Shown piece by piece: positions 22,624-35,600 of a DNA stretch of 64,000 nt. Source of the DNA: Diphasiastrum complanatum (taxonomy: Eukaryota > Streptophyta > Lycopodiopsida > Lycopodiales > Lycopodiaceae); NCBI GenBank assembly GCA_029204225.1, contig CM055109.1, positions 17,913,590-17,977,589 on the forward strand, read 5' to 3'. The notes beneath the pieces were generated by a model. The model was not told the DNA's origin. It saw only the letters and a program-made list of their open reading frames with translations, and did not search any database. The stretch's first letter is position 1. Each line of letters opens with the position of its first letter. Both the position numbers and the translations under genes were made by a program.

Positions 22624-24480
22624 ATGTTTTGTAAGTATTGCAAACGCACTAATCATGATATCCAAGATTGTAGAGTATTAAAAGCGAAGAATGCCAACAA
22701 GCAACCAAATCAACAAGTGAAGGTAGTCGCAATATCATCTCTATCTCCCAAACTTGACATGGACAAAGGAGCATTTATGGTCAAAGACCAAAAGGCGCAA
22801 TTCGATAATTCTTGGTTTCTGGATTCTGGAGCTACTCGAAGGTGAAGGCATCGCAAGATTGATGTTCCAGCATGATCAATTCAAACTACTATCAAATGTT
22901 TTGTATGTAACCAAACTCTCTACGAATCTATTATCAGTAAGTAGAATTACTAATTTAGGTCATAGGGTAGAGTTTGAGTCTGATCAATGCCAAATTATCG
23001 ATAGGCAAATAAGATCCTTGCACTCGGCAAGAGGCATGGATACTTATATAGACTGGCTCATTGTTATTTTGACACTAGTCAAGCCATGAAAACCTATGTT
23101 CCTATCAATAAAGCATTACTTTGGCATTATAGATTAGGACACTTGAATCATACATTTGTGTCGAACATGTCCAGACAATCCCTAGCACTTGATCTCGACA
23201 AACCAACCAACAAAGTTGACCTCCATGTATGTCATAGCTGCATCCTTGGAAAATAAACTAGAATTCCTTTTAGATCAAATCGTAGGCATGCAACAAAAGA
23301 TGTTATAGACGTCATTCATTCAGATATATGTGGTTCCATCATTACTTGATGCAAAGTATTTCATTACCTTCATTGACGAATATTCAAAAAGAATAGTTGT
23401 TTATCATATTAAGCAAAAAATCAGAGGCTCTCAAAATCTTTGGACATTATAAAGAGCGTGCAAAAATAGAAATTGGTAAAAGAATTAAAGCACTGAGGTT
23501 CGACAATTGGAGAGAGTACATCTCCACCAAATTCAAGGAGTATTGCCCTAACAACGGCATTGAGCAACCATAAATTAACTTCTATTCGCCTCAGTCCAAT
23601 GGACTTGCTGAGAGAAAGAATAGAACTTAGTCGAATCAGCCAAGTGTATGCTTGCTCATGCGACAATTTTAAAATCTTTCAAGGGCAAAGCTCATATAGC
23701 TGAACTATCAAACTCTCCTAAATTATCAAACACTTATGTTCCCAAGTCGCCTATTCCTATTAAAGGTCCTAGCTCGTCCACTTTAGACGAACAACTTATC
23801 AACAGAGAACCCGAAGAAGATGATGTTGTAGCTCAGCAACTACGGCATGATGAAAATAATCAACTTCATCACTATCCAAAAGATCGACAAGAGAACGTAG
23901 ACCACCTATAAGGTATATCGACGAGTCTACAGCCTACTTTGTTCAAGAGCTGACTATTGTCCAAGAGACACTTAGTCATCCCAATTCCGATATTTGGAAG
24001 GAAGCTATGGATAAAGAGTATTCATCTCTTATCAAGAACCAGACTGGACCATTGTCAAATTGTCTGCCAGCAGAAATATAGTTGATTGCAAATGGATATT
24101 CAAAATCAAATACAAGAGAAATGGAAGCATCGATCGAAGAAAAGCTCGACTTGTCGTGAAAGGTTTTTCTCATGTACATAATGTCGACTACACTGAGACC
24201 TTCAGTCCAATAGTTAAACATTCTTCAAGCAGACTTCTATTGTCATTTGCTGCTATTGCAGATTTAGAGGTACATCAAATGGATGTACATACATCATATC
24301 TTAATGGAGTTATTGAAGAAGATATTTACATGATGCAACCCGAAGGTTATAATATCGAAGACAAACATAATCGTGTATGTAAACTTGCAGTACTGTCGAT
24401 TGCAAGATATGACAGCTGATGTTTTTACTAAGGCACTAAGTTTTGTGCAGAACTAAGTTTGAAGGTCAAAGCATTCGTGG
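22624..24480 (+). pseudogene. Copia element A protease, integrase and truncated RT
   Basis: Zinc knuckle and protease lie at 22624-22845. After SGAT there is a small deletion, then LSNVLYVTKLSTNLLSVSRI (about 22885-22944). Integrase follows (23100-23680) with several frameshifts and ERKNRT kept. RT motifs run from about 24075 (CKWIFKIKYKRNGSIDRRKA) to RVCKL near 24390. The remainder of RT and nearly all RNase H are deleted, with resumption at the C-terminal TADVFTKAL. Confidence 0.85.
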
Positions 24481-24488
24481 ATTCATAT

Positions 24489-24499
24489 TAAGGGGGAGT
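24489..24499 (+). other. Polypurine tract of copia element A
   Basis: TTAAGGGGGAG immediately before the TGTTGG of the right LTR. This is the plus-strand primer site for copia reverse transcription. Confidence 0.9.
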
Positions 24500-24912
24500 G
24501 TTGGATTATTCTACCATCGGGAGTAATTCATTTGAATAAATGATCTTTAATCTACATCCATCTCATTATATAGTTCTACAATTTTATTCATGTTTCTATG
24601 CAGTCTGCATAAGTACTCGGGAATTGCTCAATAGGAGGCTCCGACATATCAGATGACTTCGACGAAAGTCGAAGGAGTCGAACATGTCAAAGGATGACAA
24701 TTAATGTTCCATCTGATATGAAGCTTAATACTTGCCCTTACTGTTGACAAGTAAATTTTCAGGAAGTCCTAACTTGATGGATGACAGTGCATTACAATTG
24801 TGATCTACAAATTGATTAGTTGTTCTACCGGATAGGCTTAATCTGCTTTAATATAAATAGTTGATCGTTAAAACTTCTACACTCTCTATAAAGTTTCTTT
24901 TCTAGAGCCGTA
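24500..24912 (+). repeat. Right LTR of copia element A
   Basis: Starts with the canonical TGTTGGATTATTCTACC, matches 18968-19382 and carries TATAAATAG near 24850. A primer-binding-site-like TGGTATCAAAA follows at 24990, so the LTR may extend to about 24980 and may have served as the 5' LTR of further internal sequence to the right. Confidence 0.85.
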
Positions 24913-24989
24913 GGATCATTTTTGTTTTTGTGTCAAACTGTATTAATTGGTCTGAATTTTTCTAAACCGATCTTGACAAACAATGGAAG

Positions 24990-26390
24990 TGGTATCAAAA
25001 TACCAATACAAATCACAAAGTGAGCACTCTTTGTAGTACATGAATTCTATTTGAAAACATTAATAATCATCACCTTTTGTGCAAAGTATTGATCTGAAAA
25101 ATAGTGTTAGTGATTCTCTTGAAAATAAATGTAACAGTCACAATGCCACTTCCTACAATCACTCTAGTTTTCCAGTACTTATGGTTGATGGACGATCAAT
25201 TCCTATTGTGCTTGAATAATGATTGGAGAATTATCAACTCTATTTTTTCATATACCATCATAGTGATTAAGATTTATTGACAACGGTGAAAAAGTATCTT
25301 TGCAATCTCGCTCTTATCTGGTGGCATTAATGGAATATGAAGTATTGGCATATTCAAAAAATTGACGGTCCTTGTTTTGACAAAAGGCCATTGAAGTCTT
25401 TTCACACAAAGTGTTTCAAATATGATATTCCACCAGATATACATCTTCAATGGACAAATATATTATACAAGTAGTTGAAGGCACTCAATTTTCAACTTTA
25501 AAGGACTAATGTGGTGTTACAAGTAATAAGTTGTGCACTAATCATAAATAAGAAACTATACGAGATTTTGGCTATCCCTATTTTTGATGGTCAAAATCAT
25601 TCAATGGAAATATGAGAATGGTTGACTTTCATGGACCACTATGTATGTTGTCATACAAGTATCAATTTCGACAAAGTTACTTGTGTGACATCATATTTTA
25701 CAAAATCTATTGGATATTGGTAGCAATATGTTCAAAATTATGTGAAATGAAATTGGAGTCTCTTCAAAATTAAAAGCGTAATAATCCTCAGTCAAAACAA
25801 TTTCAAACAATTGTATTATTTGACACATACTCATTCAATTTCTTCCTACAATCAGTCTATCAAGACGCTAACTTCATATAATTAGTTGAATGAGCTATCT
25901 TATATTTGTTATTATCTTGATTGTCTCTATTGTGAACTCAAAGTTCTCTTTTTCCAATGCAAGAATGTATATATTTCTATCATAAATTGTAAAACAATTA
26001 TTATCATAATTATACTTTATGATCCAAGTTTGCAATATTCATGATAGAGAGTAGTTCTTTTGTGAGATTTGGTTCATAAAAAATATTTGAAATTAGTTTG
26101 ACTTACCATTTTGAAACAATAATTTTATAGTACCTTCTCCATTAATGTGATAAAAACTGTTGTCACTCATATGAAGAAATTTATTTATTGCGAAAATCTT
26201 GTAATCTTGAAACCAGTCTTGATGATTAGTCATATGTTTGATTCCCCTAAATCCAAATATAAAAAATCATCATCTTGGAGGAGTTTTTTTTTCTGATAGG
26301 ATCTAGTGCATTATGTAGATCACATCAAACATTCACCATAACTACGTCGCTCAAGCTCTCAAAGATGGCACAACAAAAGTAAGCATATTA
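24990..26390 (+). mobile_element. Primer-binding site and decayed gag-like sequence right of element A
   Basis: TGGTATCAAAATACC at 24990 resembles an initiator-tRNA primer site. Downstream (about 25560-25800) a heavily mutated reading has IPIFDGQNHSMEI, EWLTFMDHYV and FDKVTCVTSYFTKS, the pattern of a retroelement Gag N-terminal half. Stops are frequent and there is no pol. The family (gypsy-type by the FDG..EWL pattern) is a tentative call. Confidence 0.4.
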
Positions 26391-29270
26391 GAAGATAAAT
26401 TTGTACATATAGTGGAAGCGCCAAGTCGCGGTCCTCGCATTCCTCGCCGCAGTCCTTGCATTCCTCACTTGTTGAAGATTGCATGTAAAACTATAGACTG
26501 TGCGAGAAACAGTTTATTTTTGCTTGAGGGTGATTTCCTTGAGTGAATTAAAGGGTAATTAGAGTGAGTAGGAGTAAGATTAACTCCAACACTTCCACTT
26601 AAGCTTACTATTATGAATATGAATTTGAATTGAGATTTAACATACCTTTTAAAGTAGCATGTCTCTCTCTTAACAAGGGTTTTGTCAAAATGTTACCCAA
26701 CATACTATCAATATGACAACAACTTAGTACAACTTCTTTACTCTGAACTTTCTCTCGAAGAGAATGAAACATATTTTATGCTCTAGGCCTTGAAGGACAT
26801 AACTTTTTGGTTGAAAAATATAAATATCTTCTTGAATGTATTCATTAAGAAATGATGTTTGGACGTATATCTGATGAATGTCCATATCCTCTGCATCAAC
26901 TATAGCCAACAATGTTCAAATATATTGGTGCTTTACCACTGGACTGAAAGTGTCAGTGTAATCTAACTCGTATAATTTCTCATATCCTTTACCACTAGTC
27001 GGGCTTTCCATTTGGATATTGATCCATCTGGCTTGCGCTTCAATTTGAAGATCTATTTAGTGTCAATTATTGTTGTACCTACAACAAGATTCCAGGTCTT
27101 GTTCTTCATTAATGAGTTATACTCAGCGTCCATGGCAACTTCTCATTTGTCTGCATCTGACATTAACAATGCTTCTGCAATTGAGGCAGGTTCATCATGA
27201 TTGATAAATGTTGATGGGTGAATCGATTAGGTTGTTTTCGTTGTCGAATAGATCTCAAACTGCAAGTTCCTGAGTACATGAATCTCTTTGGTGTATGACA
27301 GGGATGTCTTCAAGTTCTGGTTAACCAATCGTAGGTCCAAACCTATCGATGGTAAATGGAATTGTTGGGACAAACTCATGCATTTGCTATCCCTGCTTAA
27401 AATCATAGACCTTGATTTCGAGGAAGACAATATATTGGCTGACTGATATTTGACCATTTCAACATCATAGATGCGAAATGCTTTATGTGATGTTGAGTAA
27501 CCAATGAAAATATTCTTGCAGCTGATTGAGTCTAGTTTTTTCCTCAGATCAGACGATATTTGGGCATAACAGAGACATCCAAACACACGAAGGTATTTAA
27601 GACTTGGTTTGTAACCATAATAGGTTTCAAACAAAGTCTTAGAGTCAACTACCTTAATATTGAAATAATTTTGTAGATAGCAGGCTGTAGATATTGCTTC
27701 AGTCCAAAATTTCTTGGGTAACTGAGCATTGGATATCATGGATCGTGCTACATCCAAAAGTGTTCGATTCTTTCGTTCAGCTACGTCGTTCGGTTGTGGA
27801 GTGCAAGGTAGTCCTCCATTTCATCAGACATATACTCTCCCCCATAATCAAACCACAAGGTCTTGATCCTCTGACCAGTTTGAGTCTCAACAAACTGTTT
27901 AAATTTTTTGAAACAGATGAATGCCTCAGATTTGTCCTTGATGAACATAATTTTGGTGAATCTGGAGACGTCATCAATGAAGATGATGAAATATAAAGCC
28001 TCACCCAAAGAGGACACATTTATAGGACTACATAAATCACTATGGATTAATTCAAAGATAGACTTAGCCCTTTTGGCTTGTCCTAGGTTGTTTTCCTAGT
28101 AAGCACATTTCACATATAGTCTGATTTCTTGTGGAGACAACATTAATTCTCATATCCTTGACCATACTATTATGATGCATATACAAGATAGACCTCATGT
28201 TTAAGTGTCATAATCTTTGATGCCATCCATGAGCATCTGAATTAGTCACAAAAAGTGCATAATCACGACTCAAGATATATAAATTTCTTTCTCTGTGTGC
28301 AGATAGAACTACATTCAAATTATTGTCAAGAATGGTACATCGACTAGAAGTAAACAAAGCTCTATAGCCTTGATCAATGATCTTGTTTATAGACAATAAG
28401 TTATTTGTTAGTTCGGGTACATAGAGCACACCATAAAGCTATCTAGTGATACCATCTGGGAATTGAAGTCGAATAGAGCCCTGGCCTTTAACTTTGTGTG
28501 AGCTTGAGGCTTCGAAGAATATGTACTTTGATTTAGTTGCTGTGAGATTCGAAAATACATTTCTACAAGGAGTCATATGCTAAGAAACACCTAGATCTAG
28601 ATACCATTCATAGGCATCTCTAGATGGTTGATCTTGTACCATCAGCATATTTTCTTCTTCTTGGAAGTTTTTGACAGAGTCAGAGTCCTTCTTGGTGTTG
28701 TTGCATCTTTTTCTTCGCTTCATTATGCTTGAGAATCCGATAGTCCTTGATGTCGTGACTGGTTCTCTTGCAATATTTGCAAAAGAGTTTGGTCTAGGCA
28801 TATTGTTGTCGACTGTGCTATTGTTGTTGTGTTAAATTTGTCTGCTCAGTCTTTGTCTTCTTATCTTTGAAGTTCTTCTTCTTGGATTGTTGCTTATTAA
28901 AGTACAAGGCCATTGTCTTGTTACTTGAAGTTGATAAGCTTTTTCTCCTTACTTCTTCCTATAGTAGACTTGCTGTCAGCTTCTGGAGTGATAATGTAGG
29001 AGTATTGCTCAAAAGCAATACCAGATTGTCATAGGAGGGAGGAAGACTGGCAAGAAGAGACATAGTAGTATCTTCTTCCAAAATTGGCGAACCTATTGTA
29101 GCTAATTGATTCAACAACTATTTGAACTCATTCAGATGATCGTTGACTGAGGTACCTTCGCTCATTTCGAGGGTAAGGACCTTCTTTCTCAGAAAGAGAG
29201 TTGATACATCTGATGTTTCATAAATGCTTGTCAAAATATCCCATATTCTTTCAAAGTGGAACAATTTGAT
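26390..29270 (-). mobile_element. Ty1/copia element C, internally deleted
   Basis: Read on the minus strand, in order: gag (about 28850-29260); zinc knuckle FCKYCKRTSHDIKDY (about 28750-28795, last Cys now Tyr); protease WYLDLGVS (about 28580-28605); GAG-pre-integrase LTNNLLSINKIIDQGYRALF (about 28355-28415); integrase FIIFIDDVSRFTKIMFIKDK (about 27935-27995) and PKKFWTEAISTACYLQNYFN (about 27660-27720); RT start MDIHQIYVQTSFLNEYIQED (about 26820-26880). RT then jumps to MLGNILTKPLLRERHATLK (about 26650-26705). PPT and 3' LTR follow at 26602 and below. The knuckle resembles that of element A closely, so A and C are one family. Confidence 0.88.
26592..26602 (-). other. Polypurine tract and 3' LTR start of copia element C
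   Basis: On the minus strand TTAAGTGGAAG directly precedes TGTTGGAGTTAATC, the LTR start, whose first base is at 26591. The LTR continues toward about 26390. Its partner 5' LTR beyond 29270 was not recognised. Confidence 0.8.
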
Positions 29271-32200
29271 ACATGAGCTACCTGAGTATCTTCCATTTTA
29301 CAAGTAGAGGTGAGGAAGTCCTCCAAATCCAAGGTAGGGCCTCCAAATGTCCTCCAAGCAATTTGCAAGCTTCAAGATGCTCCCCAACTCCAACTAGGAT
29401 GCCTCCACCTGCAAGTAAGGATCTGCAAGCCTCCAAGGATCTCTCCTCCACCTGTGTCCCTACTCTTTAAACATAAAGATAGATAACAAGCTGGCCTCAC
29501 TGTTAGCCGAATTTTTGATGACATAATTCGGGCTAAAAATGAGCTATTTGAAGTTTATTAGATTCCTATAAGAGGTTCCATAATGGTTATTTACTATTTT
29601 TAGTAGGTAAATTGACACATCACTAGTAGTATCGCTATATTTAGACATGATGCCAGTTAAACTCCATAAAGTTTAGAGATGATATCTACGGTAATAAGTG
29701 CCTTGAAATCGGCATAATTAACGTTAATCAGAATTTACAATTTTTTCGGCATTGCTGAGACGACAACATGACAATGTATTCATTTTATTGTCGTTAATAA
29801 AAAATGCCCAGATAATTTCAGAAACTATCTAAGCTTAAGGGTTTGAAGACACGTTCAGTTGCAATTTTTAATGGAGATCAACTCAAAATTGCTAATCCGA
29901 AGTACTATACTGATTTTTAAATTGGAATCGATGAGTTAATGATGGAAATCTCTTATTGAATTTGGAAGTCTGGTCATCAAACAATTTGCCTGATGGAGAT
30001 TATGTTTTCGTTTGCGAAGTTTCATTTGGAAGCATCGGTTGTTTGTTCATTAATGATTATCTGAGTTTCAATTGAAAATAACAATCGAGGTTGTAAAGGC
30101 TTAAGACATGGTATGGGGAACGAGAATGGATGTCAGTTCGATTTATGAAGACATAAACCATTCAATTACCTGAATCTTGGAAGTCACAAATATGAGACTG
30201 GAAAATGGTTTTTGGAGGCCAACATTATGTAAAGAGCCCTCTTTGTCAAAATAAAAGGTGAAATGGGTTTTAAAAAGAGACCTTGCCCTTCAATGAAAGT
30301 TGCTTATGGAGAGGAGGCTTAGTGGCATTCCGGAGAAGAGAGAAAAGACTCGAGAGAGAAGCAATCATCATTCATTCTTGTGCGTGAGTGGGAGAAACTA
30401 GGAGCCCTCTTCTCTTAAGGAGCCGTGAGTTCGCTCTGGGAGAAGGCATGAGTGAGAAGTTTTCTCTGCAAGAATGTTTCACTGATATTCTCTTTGCATT
30501 GAATCTGAATGAAAGACAGACCTTTTTGTGAAAACTGTTTACAGCTATGTTGAACTAAATCTGACAATTGCTGTTGAGCGAACCTTAATCCTGTTGGAGA
30601 TTGAATGTTGGTTGCAGTGTGAAAGGTAACTTTGTTTGCTGCCGCTGAAAAAGAAACCAACTGTGACTGTCAAATGGAGTGATTTATTTAAGAAAGAAGA
30701 AGGCCGTTATTTCTGTCAGCGCTGCCTGTTAATGAGCGACCTACTCGCGGAGATAATCGCCTATTATCTAGAAGATTATATGTAGTGAGCAGCCAGCTTG
30801 CAGTTCTTGGAGGAGCACAACGATTCCTAGTGTCAGGGCTGGCTACATCGCTGATAGGGAAGGCTAATCGGTGCCGATTCTGCCGTGTTCTTAGAGGAGC
30901 ACCTGCTCCACCATCGCGGCATGTTTCCGAAGAGAGAGAGTGAACAAAGAGGACCCACGCTACCTAGCCCACGCTTAATTTTTGAAAAATTGGGAGAGAC
31001 AGGCCCGACAAACAATTGGGTGCCCACCGGTGTAAACTTGAGATTTTATATGCAAGGAGACGCAAGGGACCGTAATAGTGATTGAAGTGAAGATTCGCTG
31101 ACTGCTGACTGTTGACTGTCTAAAAATCCTTAACCTTTGGATACATCCTGGGAAGTTAAGGCAGAGTCTGTCTGAGTCACTGAGGTAAGTTGTAATTGCA
31201 GACTGATATTAAAATAACCCTTAAAGAACTTCTAATGGCCGTGCCGATTGTTCCACTAAAATTTATAAAGACTCTATTTGGAAGTCTGTCTTTTAGACTT
31301 TACGAAGTTTACAGTCTGAAAGGCTTTTGAGTATAACCGAACTACATTTATCATTTATGAACAGTGACGATTTGAAAATCTCATAATTTTATCCACTGAA
31401 AGCAATAATTGCGATTTTCAGATTTTATAATTTTGTGAGGCCTTTATATGATTTTGCATAAGGAAAATGAACTAAATCTTATAACGACCATAACTTTTGC
31501 ATTTTAAGTCGGATTTGAGTGAACCGAAAAGCAAAAGTGAGGAGAATTATGTGATGAATTTACTTTTGTTGGAAGAAACAGTTTTTGAATGATTAATTGG
31601 AAGTTACTATAAATTGTTGGAACTTTCATCAAATCCTTGAACATGATCGTAGAAGCATACTCAATTTTCTATCAAAATTGTATTATCAAAAATCAATCAA
31701 CCATCTATATGTTAACATTGAGTACACACTAGACGAAGAGTGTTGGGCTACTGTAGACAGTGAGATTAGTGAAACTATTATTGAGTTGTTACCTGAAGGT
31801 AGCTATTCTATTTTAGCCCCGTTACATTTATAAAGAGTTTGGAACCCTCTTCTATATAAAACATGGTGTATCCTATAAAGATTCAGGATTGATTGATAGA
31901 GAATCATTGATACTCGCGTAAAGTGAAATCTGATACTTGATTTTGCTGATTTATCCCTTTGACAACATTTCTAGTTAGTTCAATCCCTTGATAGAAAATA
32001 GTTTAACACTCACGTATTCACCACCCAACCATAGCTAGATCCAAGCTCCAAGGAAGACCTATCTAGCACTCCCTTGCTAACCATAAACAAATCACAAGCA
32101 TACCACAACACTCGATAACATACTCAAGATCCAAATCTTACTTAAGTCCCATACCATAAGCAAGATCCAAACCCTAAGCATACTACCACAAGAAAGCACT

Positions 32201-33000
32201 CTACACAGTAGTAGCAACACTAGAGCATAAGCAAAGCAAACAAGAGATATCCCCCCCCCCAATGGGTGCCCTACTACCCTCATATAGATGGCCCATGGAC
32301 CCCTTGAGTGCATAATGGAGTTCCATGCTCATCCAATGAGAGAGAGAAGCCTAGGGGAGTTAAAGAATCTCCAAGAGCCTCCATAGGCTTATGGAAGGTC
32401 AAGAGACTCCTTCCATAACCTATGACGCTTTGAATGTCTTTCTTGTGGGAGTTGGGAACTTAATGGACACTTTAGAAGGGCGCCCTCCTACTAGGTCCCA
32501 TTGCCCAAGTTGTGCATGTATACTTTGGTCCTAGACCATTAAAGTGATATGGTTCAAGGTTGAGGCCCAAGGTTTAGAAAAATAGTCATCCAATGACTTT
32601 CTAACACCTCTCTAGGTTCCATATCGCCATCCAAGGCATAGACACCTACCTGCTCTTAACCAAGGACACTAGTACCTTAGTCTAAGGCACTTACCCTTAA
32701 TCATAAGGGTACCCCTTATCCAAGGGTCACGTGACTCCATACTTCCGACCAAGGTATAGTCACCTGCCTTCCCTTATTCAAAGGTACATAACCTTAATCC
32801 TGCCAGCCAGCCTACCTTTCTCCAAAGTCACATACCCTTAATCCTAAGGGTAAGCCTTAACCAAGGGTAACTTGTCATTTAGCCCCCAACACTAAATGGA
32901 CCAATAGAGGTCTAAAGTATTGCTAGTTACATAACATTTCATATTTAAGGATACAATGGCAAGTGCTTTGCCATCTTTTGCCTCTCATACTAGTAGTAGT
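29271..33000. other. Spacer with no assignable gene
   Basis: 29290-29470 is a CTCCAA-rich low-complexity stretch. Around 30800-30905 a phrase GTTCTTGGAGGAGCAC recurs with one change. A consensus splice donor (GAG|GTAAGT near 31180) after a GA-rich leader-like stretch (30300-31180) could belong to an unrecognised transcript. An open frame at 31597-31833 (78 codons) has no known domain. 32640-32890 holds loose repeats of a CCTTAATC and AAGGGTA theme. A C run lies at 32251-32260. Confidence 0.4.
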
Positions 33001-33201
33001 CTTGGTTCAGCCGGTTCAATCGCTCTTGTTCAATCACCATCATCCTCATCTTAAATTTCCACATGTGAAAATCATCTCTATTGAACTTATCGACCGATTT
33101 AATTCATGAAGTTGATCCTTCCATGAAGATCAAAGAACACAGATTGTACACAAATCAATTACAAACTTGCTTTGAAAATATGATTGGGTTCTCTGATACC
33201 A
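33000..33201 (-). mobile_element. Copia 5' fragment: primer-binding site and gag start
   Basis: On the minus strand TGGTATCAGAG (33191-33201) is an exact core of the plant initiator-tRNA primer site. About 100 bp downstream the reading DKFNRDDFHMWKFKMRMMV (about 33036-33095) is the N-terminal Gag block of copia elements ('NFxxWKxxM'). The rest of the element is absent. The associated 5' LTR would lie above 33205. Confidence 0.6.
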
Positions 33202-33676
33202 GCACACATGTCCACACCAGGTCTTTTGGCTAAGTTAAACTTTAAATGGTTAAAACTTTTAAATACCCTTATATGCATAACACGAACTGATATGGACCAA
33301 TTGCCCATAAGCTGATCAGTATGGCACTCGCCCTGATACGGTGATATAACGACTTGGCCTATCGCTAAGACATTGTGTGTTTGGAAAGACTGGACTATGT
33401 TTTAAAATGCTATTCAAAGCTCTTAAGTTGTATAACTTCTTACATGAGTAACAAATGTCGTTCAGCTATGACACTTGTCTTCCTCACGAAACTAACTTAA
33501 GTGGTTTTGTTTTCTAGGATGGTGGCAGGTATCAGCTAGATGTCTTGAAAGTGGTTATGCTTTATGGTGCTTTCTAGTACTGTATTTTACTTTTCAGTTG
33601 TATTTTACCTTGTTGGATTATAAATAAAGGCTTCAAAGAGCTTCAGTCTTGCTTTGTCAAGAGGAACTAAGTGGAG

Positions 33677-33805
<129 letters not shown>

Positions 33806-35318
33806 GAGCTCTATTATGCAATTACTACGTTGGTTTTTAACTTGCTAATACGTCTTCATGGAAGGAATTAACCCGTATGGTATGACATCTATTTAATTGT
33901 CTGACCTTGCTAAGACTTATGTAAATGGCCAAAAGGAAGAAAAAAAAATTCAAATTTCTCCTTTGGAGGGAAACTTTGGTTGCTTTGATGGCTAAGATTT
34001 GTGTACATTTGGATGAAACAATCTAATGGTGTGCAACAATAAACACCCAGTGCAGTAAGAGACATTGTTTTGTCTATTTAAGGAAGGATCACACAAACCT
34101 AAGGGTTACTGTTCCTGCTCTCATTCTCTCTTGTATTTGCTTCTCTGCTGCCACAACTAAAGCTCGGAAGAGAAGAGACTTTTGATTCCATACTACGAAG
34201 CCAAGGTAAGAGATCCATGTTTGGCGCCACTTTCTTTCTACTTTCAAGTATTCATAATGCCAAATAACACTATTGAATGGCCCTATAAGGAATTAACCAA
34301 TATTGAATGGTGCTATCAACGATTGATCCGCACAACTGAGCAAGTGGGCGCTGCCTCAGCTCTTTGCATACAACATTTCACAAGTATGAATACAAACTTT
34401 ATCAACTTTACTAGCTATTCTGACAGCAAATAGTCACGTAGAAATATTTAAGCTTTGCTTATCTTTGACACCTTTACCAGGTATTAGGGCAAATCCGTGC
34501 CATTCTAACCCTCTCGTAGAGACAACGTGCCTTATGCATATCCATGCTGTCTAAGACCGTTTTATTGGAGCCCTTACCGTACAATTTACTGACCGAGGTT
34601 TCATTGAAAGCTATTTAGCAATAGTGTTTTTTTGACTAAAGTCATTTCTTTTTGTAGAAAGGGAGAAGCATTTTGAAGAAACGTAAATGGAAATTAAAAA
34701 AAAAAAAAAAAAAAACACTGCTCGTTCGTGTGATGTATTTGCATCTAAATTGATACTGAAGCCCCATACCTGAATATTTGTAGAAGAAAGTTCTTGAGAT
34801 GCTGCCACAGTTGTTTTTCCATGAGAGTACTATCTTTTTAGCAAAGTGACAACAAATGTGGTTACTTAGTTACATTTTCAGAATTGAAAAGACATATAAG
34901 CGGAGTGTACTTTCTGTTTCATAGAATATCGATAAAAAGCGTACCTTTGTTTCGAATGCGATAACGCTTGGTTTGAGTAAGAACCGGAGTGTAATAAAAG
35001 AGTTTGTAGTTATAGATGCTACTACATTAACACATGCATCAATAGTTCTTTAGTTTATTAGAATAAGACTGGCAAAAAGTAGTAGAACATCCAATATACA
35101 ATAAGAATAGAGCACTTAGATCATTTTTTAAGAGTACTCCAATCTCAGTCCCTTCTATCCATCTTTAGATAGTAGAAGGAGCAAATTTAGAGAGCATATA
35201 TGTAGACCGTCATCCGTAGCTAGACTACGAACATTGAAACAACCAAACCATTTGTTGTTGGGACAGTGAGCAACCTTATGAAAGCTTTTCATGAAATAAA
35301 TTTTGCATATACTCCATC

Positions 35319-35600
35319 GTTGGAGCATCGATTGTTCTAACATATTAAAGAATCTTCTCTTGTGGAGAAGAGGACATGTTGTCCATGTTGGAGCAGCGAT
35401 TGATTTAACACATTTTTGAATCCTCTTTTGTGAAGAAGAGGACCTGTTGTCCATTGTTGGAGTAGCGATTGATTTATCACATTTTTGAATCCTCTTTTGT
35501 GAAGAAGATGACTTGTTGTCCATTGTTGGAGCAGCAAATGATATGCACAACATTTGGTCCTTCTATCACGAAGAGGAAGATATGTTGTCCATCGTTGGAC
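35319..35600. repeat. 69-bp minisatellite, about four units plus partial
   Basis: The anchor GTTGGA recurs at 35319, 35387, 35456, 35525 and 35594, spacing 68, 69, 69, 69. Each unit reads roughly GTTGGAGCAGCGATTGATTT ... GAAGAAGAGGAC. Because 69 is a multiple of three, the minus strand stays open across most of it (35155-35553) and repeats a 23-residue motif, APTMDNKSSSSQKRIQKC. The first unit is 1 bp short and more diverged. No evidence that it is translated. Confidence 0.9.

Larger units (their letters stand above)
18968..24912 (+). mobile_element. Ty1/copia element A, LTR-bounded, nested and internally deleted
   Basis: Two related LTRs (18968-19382 and 24500-24912) bound a copia interior in order gag, protease, GAG-pre-integrase, integrase and RT start. 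A perfect copia-type polypurine tract, TTAAGGGGGAG (24489-24499), abuts the right LTR. Gag (about 19822-20110) is interrupted by a second copia (about 20118-22540). Gag resumes with a zinc knuckle, CKYCKRTNHDIQDC (22627-22668), then protease WFLDSGAT (about 22812-22835). The integrase block contains WHYRLGHLNH (about 23122-23151) and SPQSNGLAERKNRT (about 23587-23628). RT is reduced to the N-terminal part (LEVHQMDVHTSYLNGVIEED, about 24267-24326) and jumps to TADVFTKAL (about 24415-24441). Not autonomous. Confidence 0.88.
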
